Part shown: positions 11,644-22,559 of the stretch, in pieces
Numbering within the stretch: the stretch's first letter is position 1
How the letters are laid out: every line of letters begins with the position of its first letter
Source of the DNA: Stenogyne calaminthoides
Taxonomy: Eukaryota; Streptophyta; Magnoliopsida; Lamiales; Lamiaceae
NCBI GenBank assembly: GCA_037126765.1
Contig: JBBCBC010000043.1
Coordinates: forward strand, 806,001-870,000
Reading direction: 5' to 3'
DNA: 64,000 nucleotides
Notes under the pieces: model-generated
What the model saw: the letters and a program-made list of their open reading frames with translations, nothing else
Databases searched by the model: none
What the model was told of the DNA's origin: nothing
Position numbers and translations under genes: made by a program

Positions 11644-11959
11644 GATCCTGTAAAAGCAGAAGAAACAATATTTAATAAACAAAAAACAAACAATATTTAA
11701 GGAAGCGGAAAAATAACATTCAATAAAGCAAAAGAAACAACATTTAATAAAAGCGAAGCAAAAAACATTCAATAAAGTTGTACATTTATTTTTTAGCACT
11801 TGTTTTTTTCTTTTTTCGCTTTTTTGGTTGACTTTTCTTGTTCATGACCATAAATGTTAACAAGATCCGGTGTCATATTCATCCTCATCGATAATTATTC
11901 TCCGAATGCGGGCGTGAATTTGCAAGATCATCGAAAGAGGGTACAGAATGAGTGAAGTT

Positions 11960-12111
11960 CTAAAAAGGATCATCGATATTGTCAACATCTTCATCGACGT
12001 GGTCGCTAATCTGGTAACTACTGTTAAATTTGTTTGACAGAACCACGATGGACCATTTCTTATTAACTGGGTCGGGGACATAGAAAATTCGTTGAGCTTG
12101 ACTGGCCATTA
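11960..12111 (-). pseudogene. C-terminal part of CACTA TnpD-like ORF (after DUF4216), copy A
   Basis: From the copia target site the minus strand reads MASQAQRIFYVPDPVNKKW, then an acidic tail, HVDEDVDNIDDPF, and a stop. ASQ-x-x-x-(V/I)FYV-x-DP followed by K-W is the conserved end of the DUF4216 region in plant CACTA transposases. The preceding part is missing here because the copia and the N run follow. In block C it is found at 62638-63290, on the other side of the copia. Confidence 0.75.
12107..12111. repeat. Target-site duplication CATTA (copia, copy A)
   Basis: CATTA precedes the LTR start at 12112. The same five bases flank both ends of the complete copy in block C. Confidence 0.75.
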
Positions 12112-14047
12112 TGTTGGGGAATTAATTGCCTGGATCTATTCGGGATGAATATTTAAATACAAATTTAATTCTAACAATTATTACTAGCATGAATTAATCC
12201 TATATTAATTCAAATAATAATTCAACAACAAATTATGCATATAAGCAGTTTCACATAAATCCTACGCATGCGGAATTGCTCACGGGTTTCGTGAACTAAC
12301 CTCTTAAGTGGCAATGGTCTCGCTAATAAGAACACGCCAAAAAGTCTTCCCAAGTATTCCCTAGTCCTTGCTCGTCAATCCGGTGGAAGGAAGCTCGCGA
12401 ACAATTAACAAAAGGGAAAATAAAAATTTATTGCACCACCTTTGTGGATTTATTAATTTTTCCAGCACATGGAATTGTACACTCACAATTGATGTTTTTT
12501 GAAAATACACAATCTGTCGACGTTTCAAAATATTTGATATTTTATCGACGCTGATATTTTTCTGAAAAATCAATTTTCGTGTTCATCTGGGAATGAAACA
12601 TTCATCCCTTATTTATAGATGAGGGGTTGGTCGAATTCTTTGCATGGAATAGTGGGAAGAAAATCTTTTTCTTGATCTCCAAGAAATCTTGAATATATCT
12701 CCTATATTCTTTTCTCCATAATCAAAATATTCCATAAAAAATCCTAACTCTCTTTGTTATGGTGTATTTCAAAAATAAGGATCAAGATTCCAAGATTTGG
12801 ATCTTCTTGAATTTATGAGATATACCAGTATTGCAAGAATACATATCTTCCATAATATTTTTTTTCAAAAAATCAAGAAAATCTTTCTTTCCTTAATTAT
12901 TCAAAATTTTCAAATTTCATAGTAAATAACCAAGTGGGAGATTTCTTGAATTTAATGATATAATCTTGTATTCCAAGAATACATATCTTCATTCCATAAC
13001 AAAATTCAAAGAAAATCTTTCTCCCTCTTTTATTTATGATTTTCGAAAAAATGAGGAAAAAATAGCAACAAATATTTATTTTATTTTTAAACACCTTTTT
13101 CAGTTATTGGACTTTATGTTAGGCTACTTGAGTAGGAGAATTAAGATTGGACCTTCCAATGGATCTTGAATTATCAATATTGAGCCACAATATTATTCAA
13201 GCCCATAAATATTAATTAATCCCACTACATAATTAATATTTCACTATCCATCTTAACCCATATTATAGTCAATATGGAACCCGAATATTATTTCTCATGT
13301 TTAAGATTATCTAGCCCATTAATTAATTCAAGCCACTGAAATAGCTTTCCATTAATTAATATCTTTTATCCTTGGTAAAGGAACGGTTCAACATTATTAT
13401 TCATATTGAAACTAGTTCCACTTGCAAGATTTGGTATGATAAAACTTATGAACCTCCCAAGGGGGCAAATTGAACAAGCGTTTCTTTACACATTCTTTTT
13501 AAATCTTGGCAATCACATGTGACCAATAATATTGCCCAAGATATAAAGTATTGAATCTCGTAGATTCTCTACCCGTAATAAGTCAAAGCAATAATTACTA
13601 ACCACACGCGATCCTATTTATGGGACGAAGATTAAGAAATAACGAACCATTGAGGTCTAATTCTTCCTAGTTGATTTCAAGAATTTGTCCTCCTCAGAGG
13701 TCCTCTCTTGATTGCACTAGACATGCACTAGTGTAATCTCTTGGTCAAGACAAGCCAATCGAGTGTTACACTTCAACCTTTCACGATGGATTGTTCATTT
13801 CCATCTAGGTCGTGAATGGTGTACTTTTGGTTACAAAGGACCTTTAATTTAATCTTCGTGATCCGGTATCACTAAATTAACTACAATATAACACGTCTTA
13901 TTTATTGAAACGATTATGCGGAAATATATGTAACATTCAATGATATTTACAAACATCGATGAAAAACAATTTATTTCAAAAGAAATAAGTCCGAAATTGA
14001 TCGATTATACAAAAGTAAAAGCATACTTTCGAAAGATAATCCCAACA
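12112..14047 (-). mobile_element. Copia 3' LTR, copy A
   Basis: The LTR is 1936 bp long, an unusually long copia LTR. On the plus strand it starts TGTTGGGGAATTAATTG and ends AATCCCAACA, so the element reads on the minus strand. It is followed at once by TCTCCCACTT, the complement of the polypurine tract. It is near-identical to 51795-53734 and closely related to 60691-62637. Confidence 0.9.
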
Positions 14048-14058
14048 ATCTCCCACTT
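14048..14058 (-). promoter_or_regulatory. Polypurine tract, copy A
   Basis: The minus strand reads AAGTGGGAGAT immediately before the 3' LTR start TGTTGGG. This is the usual copia plus-strand priming site. Confidence 0.85.
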
Positions 14059-14229
14059 ATACTCAAAGTCTCCTTTTAAGTATACTCTGATGTCTGTCTG
14101 TGTATATCGTGACATATAATGTCACCTACGAACCTAATAATGTCTCCCACTTATACTCCAGCGGATTAGCTCGACTTGACAATCATTCCTCCCACATGTC
14201 TCTTTGAATGTTTCCAAAGGCGGACACTT

Positions 14230-16706
14230 TTGTGAAAGTATACACTAGGTTATCTTCCATGCGATCTTTAGCCACCTCTTCATCTCCTCTCTTAAAGATT
14301 TCTCGTCTAAGATTCCTTTCCCTTTAGTGTGCTTGTTTGACTCGTGGACTCTTGGTTCCTTGAATTTACAAATGCCACTAGCAAATATTGCTAGACAAAT
14401 TCGAACTTCATCCAAGTCCACTAAGAAGGTCCAGAGCCAAACCGGTTCCTTCACCGCTTCACAAACAACTACTTACCCGGCTTCCATGGTTGAGTCGTGA
14501 AGGATTTATTTCGCTTCACACTCGTCCATTTCATGGCTACACTTCCCAAATGAAAGCACACTAAGCGAGGCGGATAGTTTACGGAATCTAAGTCGATTGA
14601 AAATCGAGTCCGTGTAGCCTATGGGGATTAGACTAGGTGATCGATAAACCAACATTCTATCTCGAAGTTCTTTTTTCGATACTTGGAATGTTTTTTAATC
14701 GCCAGTCAATATTCTTTCCCCGAGTTACTTTGATATCTTGCCACCATGCCAATCGCAGCGGATATCCGGTCTTGTGCCTGAAGATTGCATACATAAGGCT
14801 TCCAATTGTGAAAGCATAAGGAATGTCTTTCATGTCATCTATCTCCCTTTGTGTCTTAGGGCACATTTCCTTGGATAGATGGATTCCATGTCCGAAGGTA
14901 CGAAAGTCTTTCTTGAATCTGCATCTTTGATCGTTTCAAGGCGATTGTCTATGTATGAAGCTTGCGATAAGCCTATCATTCTTTTCTTGCGATCTCGAGT
15001 GATCTTGATCCCAAGGATGTGCCCGCCCGGCCCTAAGTCCTTCATATCAAACTGCTTTTGAAAGCCATGCCCTTACGCCGATAACATCTTTACATCGTTC
15101 CCCGATGAAGCGAGAATGTCGCCTACGATAGTACTAAGAATACCAATGCGTTCCGACACGCTTTTTGTACACACAACTTTCGAACTCATTTTGATCAAAC
15201 CCATAAGACTTTATTACATGATCAAAACATTGGTTCCAAGCTCGATGCTTGTTTGAGTCCGTAAATGGACTTCATGAGCTTTACAAACTAGGTGTTCTTG
15301 GCCCTTTTCAATGAAGTCTTGGGGTTGTTTGCATATAGATTTCTTCATCAAGACTTCCGTTAAGAAATCTATCTTTACATCCATTTGCCGATTCCAAAAT
15401 CGATCTGCGCAAAGAATCGACAAAGAGAATCCGGATGGACTTGAGCATCGCTACTGGTGAAAAGGTTCTCATATTCGATCTCTTCTTTCTCGGTATAACC
15501 TTTCGCCATAAGCCTTGCCTTGAAGGTTTCCACCTTCCCGCCTCACGCCCCTTTATGAGTGTATACCCTTTGCAACCAATGGGTTTGACCCGTTAAGTGG
15601 TTCGACTAGCTCCTTTTCTGTTATGATCCATGTAACCCATTTCGCTTTCATTACCTTTTGCCAAGAAACCGATCCTTGTCTTGGGATTGCCTCACCATAT
15701 GTCCAAGGGTTTGATTCGCCCCACGACCGAATCAAGTCCAGGACTCTCTATCCCCATGAATCTCTCGCCGCCTTTTTAACCCTCCCACCATAATTTAGGT
15801 TCCGATTGGGAAAGGTGTCGCTTGGTATGTTATATTAAAAAGGTTAATATAATGAGGTTAGCCCCCTAGCCATTTAAGGTAATCTCACTGCAGGTCTTCT
15901 TTCGTTAATATATTTTCTTCCAAAAATCTAAAGGTGCTTATTACCACCTTTTGATTTTTGGGACCATAGAACATACACCCTTTGTTTCACTCGGTATCCT
16001 ATAAACAACCTTTAATTTCATCGAGGATCCAATTTTCCGCGCCCTTGTCCAACACGTGGGGTTTGACACCCCAAAATTCTCATGTGTCTCAAATCGGGCT
16101 TACTCCCGGTCACAATTCTTTTGGGAGTTTTGGGAACCGATTTGGATAGCACCAAGTTCAATGTAATGTAAGTCGTTGTTTTCTAAGGCATGACCCCGTA
16201 ACGACTTAGGAAGATCCACATAACTCATCATTGATCTAACCATTTCAAAAAGAGTTCTGTTTCTTCGCTCACCGCAACCCCGTTTTGTTGAGGGTTCCGG
16301 TGCGCTTAATGATACAATCCCTTCATCCGACAAGTAGTTCAAAACTCATCACCGAGGTACTCGCCTCCACGATCGGATTATAGAGATTTGATACGCTTTT
16401 TCCTTATGATTCTCCTTTGAGCCTTAAATTCTTTTGAATTTCAAAGGTCTCTTTATTTATGCTTCATAAGGAAAAATATAACCGCATTCTCTAGTAGCGT
16501 CAATAAAAGTGACGAAATACTATAACCTCCTCTTGCCATGGTTGACAACGGACCACATACGCCCTGTAGGAACGATTTCTAACACTTCTTTTGGCTCTAT
16601 TCCCTTGGTCTAAATGCCCTTGGTCATTTTACCCTCCAAATGATGATTCGCATATGGAATTGGTTCAACTTGGAGAGACTCCAAGGAACCGCCTTCTACC
16701 AACCTT
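14230..16706 (-). pseudogene. Copia pol (integrase C-terminus, RT, RNase H), copy A, broken
   Basis: The minus strand carries in order: integrase tail (NYLSDEGIVS, ERRNRTLFEMVRSMM, 16100-16342), the GAG/pol linker, RT pieces (QMDVKIDFL, QPQDFIEKGQEHLVCK, KDLG then GHILGIKITRD, 14657-15423) and RNase H pieces (EPRVHESNKHTKGKG, 14245-14454). Each lies in a different frame with many small indels. The same region in block C keeps one 407-codon frame. This is a dead copy or a poorly polished one. It stops at the N run, inside the integrase. Confidence 0.8.
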
Positions 16707-17206
16707 NNNNNNNNNNNNNNNNNNNNNNNNNNNNNNNNNNNNNNNNNNNNNNNNNNNNNNNNNNNNNNNNNNNNNNNNNNNNNNNNNNNNNNNNNNNNNN
16801 NNNNNNNNNNNNNNNNNNNNNNNNNNNNNNNNNNNNNNNNNNNNNNNNNNNNNNNNNNNNNNNNNNNNNNNNNNNNNNNNNNNNNNNNNNNNNNNNNNNN
16901 NNNNNNNNNNNNNNNNNNNNNNNNNNNNNNNNNNNNNNNNNNNNNNNNNNNNNNNNNNNNNNNNNNNNNNNNNNNNNNNNNNNNNNNNNNNNNNNNNNNN
17001 NNNNNNNNNNNNNNNNNNNNNNNNNNNNNNNNNNNNNNNNNNNNNNNNNNNNNNNNNNNNNNNNNNNNNNNNNNNNNNNNNNNNNNNNNNNNNNNNNNNN
17101 NNNNNNNNNNNNNNNNNNNNNNNNNNNNNNNNNNNNNNNNNNNNNNNNNNNNNNNNNNNNNNNNNNNNNNNNNNNNNNNNNNNNNNNNNNNNNNNNNNNN
17201 NNNNNN
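16707..17206. other. Assembly gap (500 N)
   Basis: There are exactly 500 N, a round number that suggests a placeholder of unknown size. To the left is copia integrase. To the right is unrelated sequence, not the rest of the copia or the CACTA. Open frames spanning the gap are meaningless. Confidence 0.98.
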
Positions 17207-17354
17207 TCTTAACCTCCTATAACTCTATCATTATTTAAAAGTCCTTTAAAAAGAGATTGTCTGAAAACGGTTAAACTTCATTTCAAGTTCGATGGTAAAA
17301 TAGCATTTTTCGAATTTTTCCATATAAATAATTTATCAAGTCAGACCCTATTTA

Positions 17355-18042
17355 TCGACTCTGGGTCATTTACCAAGTCATTGAGGACCTTCTCTCGATT
17401 CGTAGTTGCTTTCCCAATAAGTTTAGGAATTGTTTTAATGTTATGACCAAATAAATCGATCGGCTTCAAAAAATAAATCAAAAAACTGTGTTATGAGTAA
17501 AAAAAATCAAGCAAGTAGTTCATACCTCGGTTTTGAAGTCCACATCATTTTCAATTTCCTATTCTTCCCATATCAATCATATAACTACAAAAAAGACAAA
17601 ATTATTAACTACAAGATAAAAAGAAAAAATCAATAATCCAATAAATATGCTCCATAGGCAAAACTAAAGAATGAAAGGAAAGAATGGAAAAGAAGATGCT
17701 TGCTAATGCTTTAAAAAAAATAACGGATCAGCTTCAATTTTGCAGTACATAACTATTTAACCATTAATTAACACGTTATTAGTCGAGTTGCAGTCGTATC
17801 ATAAATAAGAAAAATATTTAAAATTTCAGAAATTACGTAACATCAAATTTCTATCAACAAGCATCAAAGTTCAAAGGAGCTAATTTTTTGCCAAATGAGA
17901 AACTGAAAAATTCAAAAGCCTGAAAATTCAAGATACTTTTCAGATCTGAATACAAACACAAGTACATTTGCAAAATATATAAGAAAAGGGAAAGTACTTG
18001 TGAATTCTTGGGAGCATTTTTTTTTTTCTTTTTGCCCTCCAT
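17355..18042 (-). pseudogene. 5' part of an unidentified spliced gene (family member 1)
   Basis: Exon 1 starts at 18042: MEGKKKKKNAPKNSQ, then a donor GTACTTTCCC. After a long AT-rich intron, a second exon-like piece (about 17528-17575) ends RKLKMMWTSKPR before GTATGAACTAC. A third (about 17355-17480) reads PIDLFGHNIKTIPKLIGK and continues to a stop or donor. The same lysine-rich start with matching intron recurs at 18489, 25754 and 34631. I do not recognise the protein. A short lysine-rich N-terminus suggests a nuclear or nucleolar protein, but this is a guess. Upstream lie two AAACCCTAG boxes and a TATA-like stretch. Confidence 0.4.
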
Positions 18043-18115
18043 CGACGCGTGATTCCAGCAAAATCGAGAAAGAGGAGAAACATGTTAGATTAGAGAAGTG
18101 TGACGGCTAAATAAA
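17600..18115 (-). repeat. Inverted repeat, left arm (gene 5' end)
   Basis: The reverse complement of this arm matches 18430-18930 over the 5' UTR, exon 1 and first intron of the unidentified gene, with many substitutions and small indels. Together with a spacer of about 310 bp the arms would fold into a long imperfect hairpin if transcribed. Confidence 0.75.
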
Positions 18116-18142
18116 TTGAAGAGAAAAGGTGAGGAAATATAG

Positions 18143-18189
18143 AAACCCTAGTGACTTTATTATATAGTGAGGAGAGATAAAAACCCTAG
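18143..18189 (-). promoter_or_regulatory. Two telo-box-like AAACCCTAG motifs upstream of the gene start
   Basis: AAACCCTAG occurs at 18143-18151 and again at about 18181-18189, with TATATAG between them, 100-150 bp upstream of the ATG at 18042. The paralogue D has AAACCCTAG at 25861-25869, and E has an altered form near 34737. In plants this motif is enriched in promoters of translation and ribosome-related genes. A role here is inference. Confidence 0.4.
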
Positions 18190-18315
18190 TAGTTGCGTAC
18201 ACAAAACGCCGTCCAAAATATTTCTATCCAAATATATTTTATATTAAATTATATAATTATTTAAAAAAAAAGTAATATTTATTTTTTTCAATTTTTTTAA
18301 TAATACTCATTTATT

Positions 18316-18428
18316 CAATAAAATATATTTGAAATAGGACTAAATCTTGTATGCATCCTGGTGCACCGTGCACTCATAGTTTTATTATACTGAAAAGTGC
18401 AACTTATTTACACTGAACCGCGTCACAT
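18316..18428 (-). repeat. Half of a foldback repeat in the hairpin spacer
   Basis: The stretch from AAATAGGACTAAATCTTG through GTGCACCGTGCACTCATA to AAAAGTGCAACTTATTTACA matches the reverse complement of the right arm of the foldback element at 36364-36584. It is a single arm here. It lies between the inverted gene copies. Confidence 0.6.
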
Positions 18429-18429
18429 T

Positions 18430-18930
18430 TCTCTTTCCTAAATTTTTTTCCAAATTTTTGAAGCCGATTTTGCTGGAATCACGAGGTGATGGAGGACAAA
18501 AAGAAGAAGAAAAAAATTGGCTGCCAAGAATTCACAAGTACTTTCCATTTTCTTATATATTTGTAAATATACTTATACACTTGTATTCAGATCTGAAAAG
18601 TATCTTTTAATTTTCAGGCTTTTGAACTTTTCAGTTTTCATCTAGCAAAAAATGAGCCCCTTTGAACTTTGATACTTGTTGATAAAAGAAATTTGATGTT
18701 ATGTAATTCCTTAAATTTTAATTATTTTTTCTTATAACGTGTTAATTAATTGTTAAATAGTTATAAACTTCAAAATTGATGCTGATTACATAACGTGTTA
18801 ATTAATTGTTAAATAGTTTTTTGAAAAGCATTAGCAAGCATTTTTTTCCATTCATTCTTTAATTTAGTAGGGTTTTGTTGAGTTTTTTCCATAGGGAATA
18901 TTAATCGGATTATTTATTTTTTATTTATTT
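18430..18930 (+). repeat. Inverted repeat, right arm (gene 5' end)
   Basis: Plus-strand copy of the gene 5' end: 5' UTR, ATG at 18489 (MEDKKKKKKIGCQE), donor-like GTACTTTCC, then the same AT-rich intron with CAGATCTGAAAAGTATCTTT. Part of the intron is locally duplicated (AACGTGTTAATTAATTG occurs at about 18737 and 18792). No downstream exon follows, so this is a fragment. Confidence 0.7.
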
Positions 18931-19836
18931 ATCATGTATTTACTTTTGCCTCTTTTTTGTTTTTATGTAGTTAGAGTTTTATGCAGTTTTGTCACACAAT
19001 TGACACCGCGGACTTCATTTTTGGTCCCATGTCAAATATTTTTTTACACATTTGGTCTCACCGTCAAGTTTTCCGTTAATTCCGTTAACACTTTTGGTCT
19101 CCACAGGTTTCCCAGTCAACATGGGCGCGTGAGGTACCTTTTTTTAGGGAAAATATAACACTTTTGATCTCATACGGATTTTTTACCACTTTTCTCTCAA
19201 ATTTTCCAGATTTTTACACCAAAACACAAACCACAAAACCAACAATCTCAAGAATATATGTTCAAGCTCCAGGGAGAGACATGGCATTAGACCCCATAAG
19301 TGATACTCTCTTTCTCCTCTCTCTGCATACTACCAACACAGGAAGCCAATCTCTCAAGCTTCATCCTAACCTGCATAAACAAACATGTTGGTTTGGAAAC
19401 CTGAGAATCTGAAATATAAATAGAGTTTGCATTGTCGTTGCTGCTAGCATATGCATAAACAGTCAAAATGTACTCTCACAGCTCAAAACAAGATAAAACC
19501 GCAGTTTTCAGTCCATGATTTCTGGTACCCCTCCTAATCCCACCTAAAGTGATAAGATTCCACAAAACTGTTAACCAAATCCTAACCATCAATTTTCCAG
19601 AAATGCAAGGATTTTGCCACCACAAAAGGCAGGAATGATATATCATCAGTTAAACCAAATTAAAAGAGAAGATAAATTTCCTTGGATAATTCGCTTATAA
19701 ACCAGAAATAGATCGAGAACGCCGGAACCACAATCCCCAACCTCAAAACCTAATTACTCAGTCAAATATCCAAAAACGCATTAATCCAAAATTAAAAATA
19801 TTTGTTGGGCCCACCGTAAAAACTCCACACTTTGCC
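18931..19836. other. No gene recognised; repeat-like text and one weak exon
   Basis: About 18995-19150 has TTTGGTC-type phrases around CCGTTAATTCCGTTAACAC, which recur in many plant transposon remnants. A minus-strand stretch (19287-19370) after an ATGCAG acceptor encodes 27 codons, VRMKLERLASCVGSMQREE onwards, before TAA. It may be an exon scrap of an unknown gene. Nothing else is recognisable. Confidence 0.35.
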
Positions 19837-19893
19837 CCTGAAATCTCCGCCGTGGGCCGCAGATCGGATAATGTTCAAGATCCAATGGGATCA
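19837..19893. repeat. 57-bp direct repeat, copy 1
   Basis: It runs from CCTGAAATCTCCGCCGTGG to CCAATGGGATCA and is identical to 21602-21658. The core is GC-rich in an AT-rich region. Confidence 0.9.
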
Positions 19894-20859
19894 AAATGAC
19901 AAAACACTCAAAAACTTACACACTCGCTGATATCATTTATAATTGATTTAAATATGCTCGATAAAACGATTTTTAACCTTTAGTTTATGTATGCGGATAG
20001 AAGTGTAATTATCTCGGGGCCGGAGAAAATCTTAATCGACTTAAATATTGCAAATAGTCATTTATTTCAATACTGTTTTAAATTTATAATTTTCATAGTA
20101 TATATTTTAATTAAGGAACGTGAGAATAATTCTATTTGAGTTAGTAAATGAAGTTAATTATGATTTGCTTTGAACAATTATGAGTTAATTAGGGCACAGT
20201 TTTCTATATTTATTTTATTTTATATTTTTTATATTCTCTGCATTCAATGCATTTTTTTCTTTTTAATTTTTTGAATTATTTTTGTTTAGGTGGGTGGGCA
20301 AATCCATGGGTAAACTTGAAGCATTCTCAGGGACAAAAAAAGGAAGAAAAAAAAAATGGCTACTAAGATTACAAGTACTTTCCCTTTTTCTTATATATTT
20401 GTAAATATATTATAATGGTAGGTTTCGAGATGATTAGCAGACGGATCCTAATATCCGTGACACTCCCTTGACCCTACCCAAATTATAATTTAGGATCCTT
20501 ATAAATAGAAACAAAATTCCCTATATCTCTTTGATTGTGTCGCCGAGATTTTCGTTTAAGCCCCGGTCAAAGAAGTGCCACTTCAGCCCAATCACGACAT
20601 TAGTTACTAAAATTTGTGTTCCCCGAACCACACTTTGATGCCAAAAAAATTCAGGCCCCAAATTCCACACAATTTCTCTTAAATTGAGGAGCAAATGCTC
20701 TGTTTCACTGTGTCATGCTCTGCGACACCCAAGGTAAAAGGGGAATTTTTATGCAAAATTTCAAAGCGAAATTATTTCTTCAATCGTATTCAAGAAATCA
20801 CGAATGATTTAACAATCAAGATTCACTTAAAAATCAAAACATAAAATAATCAAATAGTA
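19894..20859. other. No gene recognised; small fragment of the lysine-rich exon 1
   Basis: At 20335-20410 the sequence AAAAATGGCTACTAAGATTACAAGTACTTTCC and the following intron start match exon 1/intron 1 of the unidentified gene family (as at 18489-18560). The rest has no gene-like structure. Confidence 0.5.
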
Positions 20860-21385
20860 GGTCGTGTTGTTAAAGTTATTGCATGTTTTATGTTATCCTG
20901 AGCTGAACTTTTCAGTATTAGTTAGTTGCATGTTTTGTATTATAGTTGTGTGTTTACGATTAGCTAGTTGCATGTTTACGTGTTATGTAGTTGAACGTTT
21001 CAAGATAGTAGTTGCATGTTTCTATATGATCTAGTTGCACGGTTCGAGATAGCTAGTTGCACATTTTTTTGTTATATAGTTGTGTGCTCTATATTATATA
21101 GTTGCATGTTTTGGAGTTATCTAGTTGAACTTTTTCGCATTAGTTAGTTGCATGTTTTCCGCGATTGTATGTTTCCGATTAGCTAGTTGCATGTTTTAGC
21201 TCGCATGTAGTTGAGCGTTTCAGTATTAGCTAGTTACATGTTTCTATAAGATCTAGTTGCACGTTCAAGATAAGCTGAATTCTGGCGTTTGTGTTATATA
21301 GTTGTATGCTTCTATATTAGATAGTTGCATGCTTCTATGTTTTCTAATTGCATGGTTTATCATTAGCTAGTTCCACGGTTTAATA
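20860..21385. repeat. Degenerate minisatellite with AGTTGCATGTTT core
   Basis: About 20 diverged units spaced roughly 24-30 bp apart share the core TAGTTGCATGTTT or TAGTTGCACGTT, separated by variable text such as CTATATTAGC. One unit, TAGTTGCACGGTTC, is also found in the foldback element at about 36490, so the array may have arisen from that repeat. Confidence 0.8.
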
Positions 21386-21481
21386 AAAGTGTATTTTCCA
21401 CCAATTCTTCATTCTTTAATGACCTAATTTTTTCTCTAGTGCCAAAATTTGACCATTTAAAAAAAAATAAAATAAAACAAA

Positions 21482-21536
21482 GCCAGAATTCGAACCTGAA
21501 AAAAATGAGATGTTCTACCACTAGGCCACTGCCAAA
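21482..21536 (-). mobile_element. tRNA-derived SINE head (possible)
   Basis: On the minus strand, GGCAGTGGCCTAGTGGTAG contains an A-box-like TGGCCTAGTGG (21518-21528), and GGTTCGAATTC (21486-21496) is a good B box. They are followed by a T-rich tail (TTTTATTTTATTTTTTTTT). This order is the Pol III head of a tRNA-derived SINE. The A-B spacing is short for a working tRNA gene, there is no CCA-end stem, and target duplications are not evident. Confidence 0.45.
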
Positions 21537-21601
21537 CTTTTAAACCTTATCCGACACTATAACTACTTAACTAATAGAAGGACCCGTTCTTTTTTTTAAA
21601 A

Positions 21602-21658
21602 CCTGAAATCTCCGCCGTGGGCCGCAGATCGGATAATGTTCAAGATCCAATGGGATCA
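21602..21658. repeat. 57-bp direct repeat, copy 2
   Basis: Identical to 19837-19893, in the same orientation 1765 bp away. The flanks differ on both sides. Confidence 0.9.
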
Positions 21659-22559
21659 TCTTCCGTTGTTCCAAACACTTGAGTAATTATTACATGAGGG
21701 AAAATATTTGTTGTTATACTTTTCTCAACATTAATAAGGAGACTATTACTATCCAACATGTTGGGCAATCTTCTACTCAAGTGAGTTTTTGTCAGTTCTA
21801 ATGAATTTATCAACCTCTTTATCGTTTTTTACGAAGAGGAAACATGGGACACTGCTAATATTCAATTCAACAATACCGTCAAAAGCAAGAGCGACGACAA
21901 TGATGATGGATCGTGTTAAGAATCAATTTTCCCTCTTTGAATCGAAGAAAATGTGTGGGCATGCATGGTTACATCTTTTGAGTTGTTGTAATTTAAAAGA
22001 AAATAGAAAGGTGGCCTTTGTTAAGGTCAAGTTGTATAATGTGATTGGATCAGGTTCAAGAATGTCATGGTGTTTGAGAAGTCGTTTGTGTTGGTAACAA
22101 GGAAATTCCAAATGGCAGAGCCTATTTTTTCTAATATGATATGTAGGGGAGTGTTTTTAAAAACGAAAATTCCCGTAAAGACTTTATTTTCAAAGTTTCT
22201 CTCCTCCGCCTTTTGAAAATAAGTGCTTCTGAAAATATTTTAAAATTTCAAAACACACTGTAGTAACATTATTAATGAGAATTAATAAATAAATAATGAA
22301 AAAAACAACATTTCAGAAATTTTAAATATATATATTTAATAAAATGCACATAATTGAAAAAAATTAAATTAAATTAGTTTAACATGCAGACTTTAATTTC
22401 TGAACTTCTTTATTTAATTTGGCAATTTTCCAAAACTTTAACTTAATAAAATTCAATATTTTATCTTTTTTGTTAATTGAGACTAATTCATTTAAGTTTT
22501 GTCACATTCTAAAGATCATTTAATTTAAAATATTGATTTAAATCTTGAGAGTTTTTACC
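21659..22559. other. Unrecognised open frame and AT-rich sequence
   Basis: A plus-strand frame of 102 codons (21789-22097) starts MSVLMNLSTSLSFFTKRKHG and shows no motif. Another frame of the same stretch encodes the acidic phrase KSKSDDNDDGS. It could be a gene relic. From 22140 on the sequence is AT-rich with stops in all frames. Confidence 0.25.

Larger units (their letters stand above)
7665..12111 (-). mobile_element. CACTA (En/Spm) element, 3' part, copy A
   Basis: The left terminus reads CACGTTAAAAAAATAACC at 7665. The block C copy reads GATATAAAAAAAATAACC, and the pair is compatible with a CACTATAAAA-type end damaged in both. The next 250 bp hold many subterminal copies of TTGTCCAAG in both orientations (7710-7925), typical of CACTA ends. 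Inside lie a TnpA-like gene with a C48 protease domain (8355-11643) and the tail of the TnpD-like gene (11960-12111), both minus strand. The copia LTR starts at 12112. The 5' half is not in block A because of the N run. Confidence 0.75.

Noticed and set aside
12361..13169. Frames inside the copia LTR (also 52044-52853, 58623-59523 and 60947-61674)
   Set aside because: They recur in every LTR copy and are non-coding LTR sequence with no motif.
16591..17238. Frames of 190 and 215 codons across the N run
   Set aside because: Most codons are N. The real content on the left is copia integrase on the other strand.
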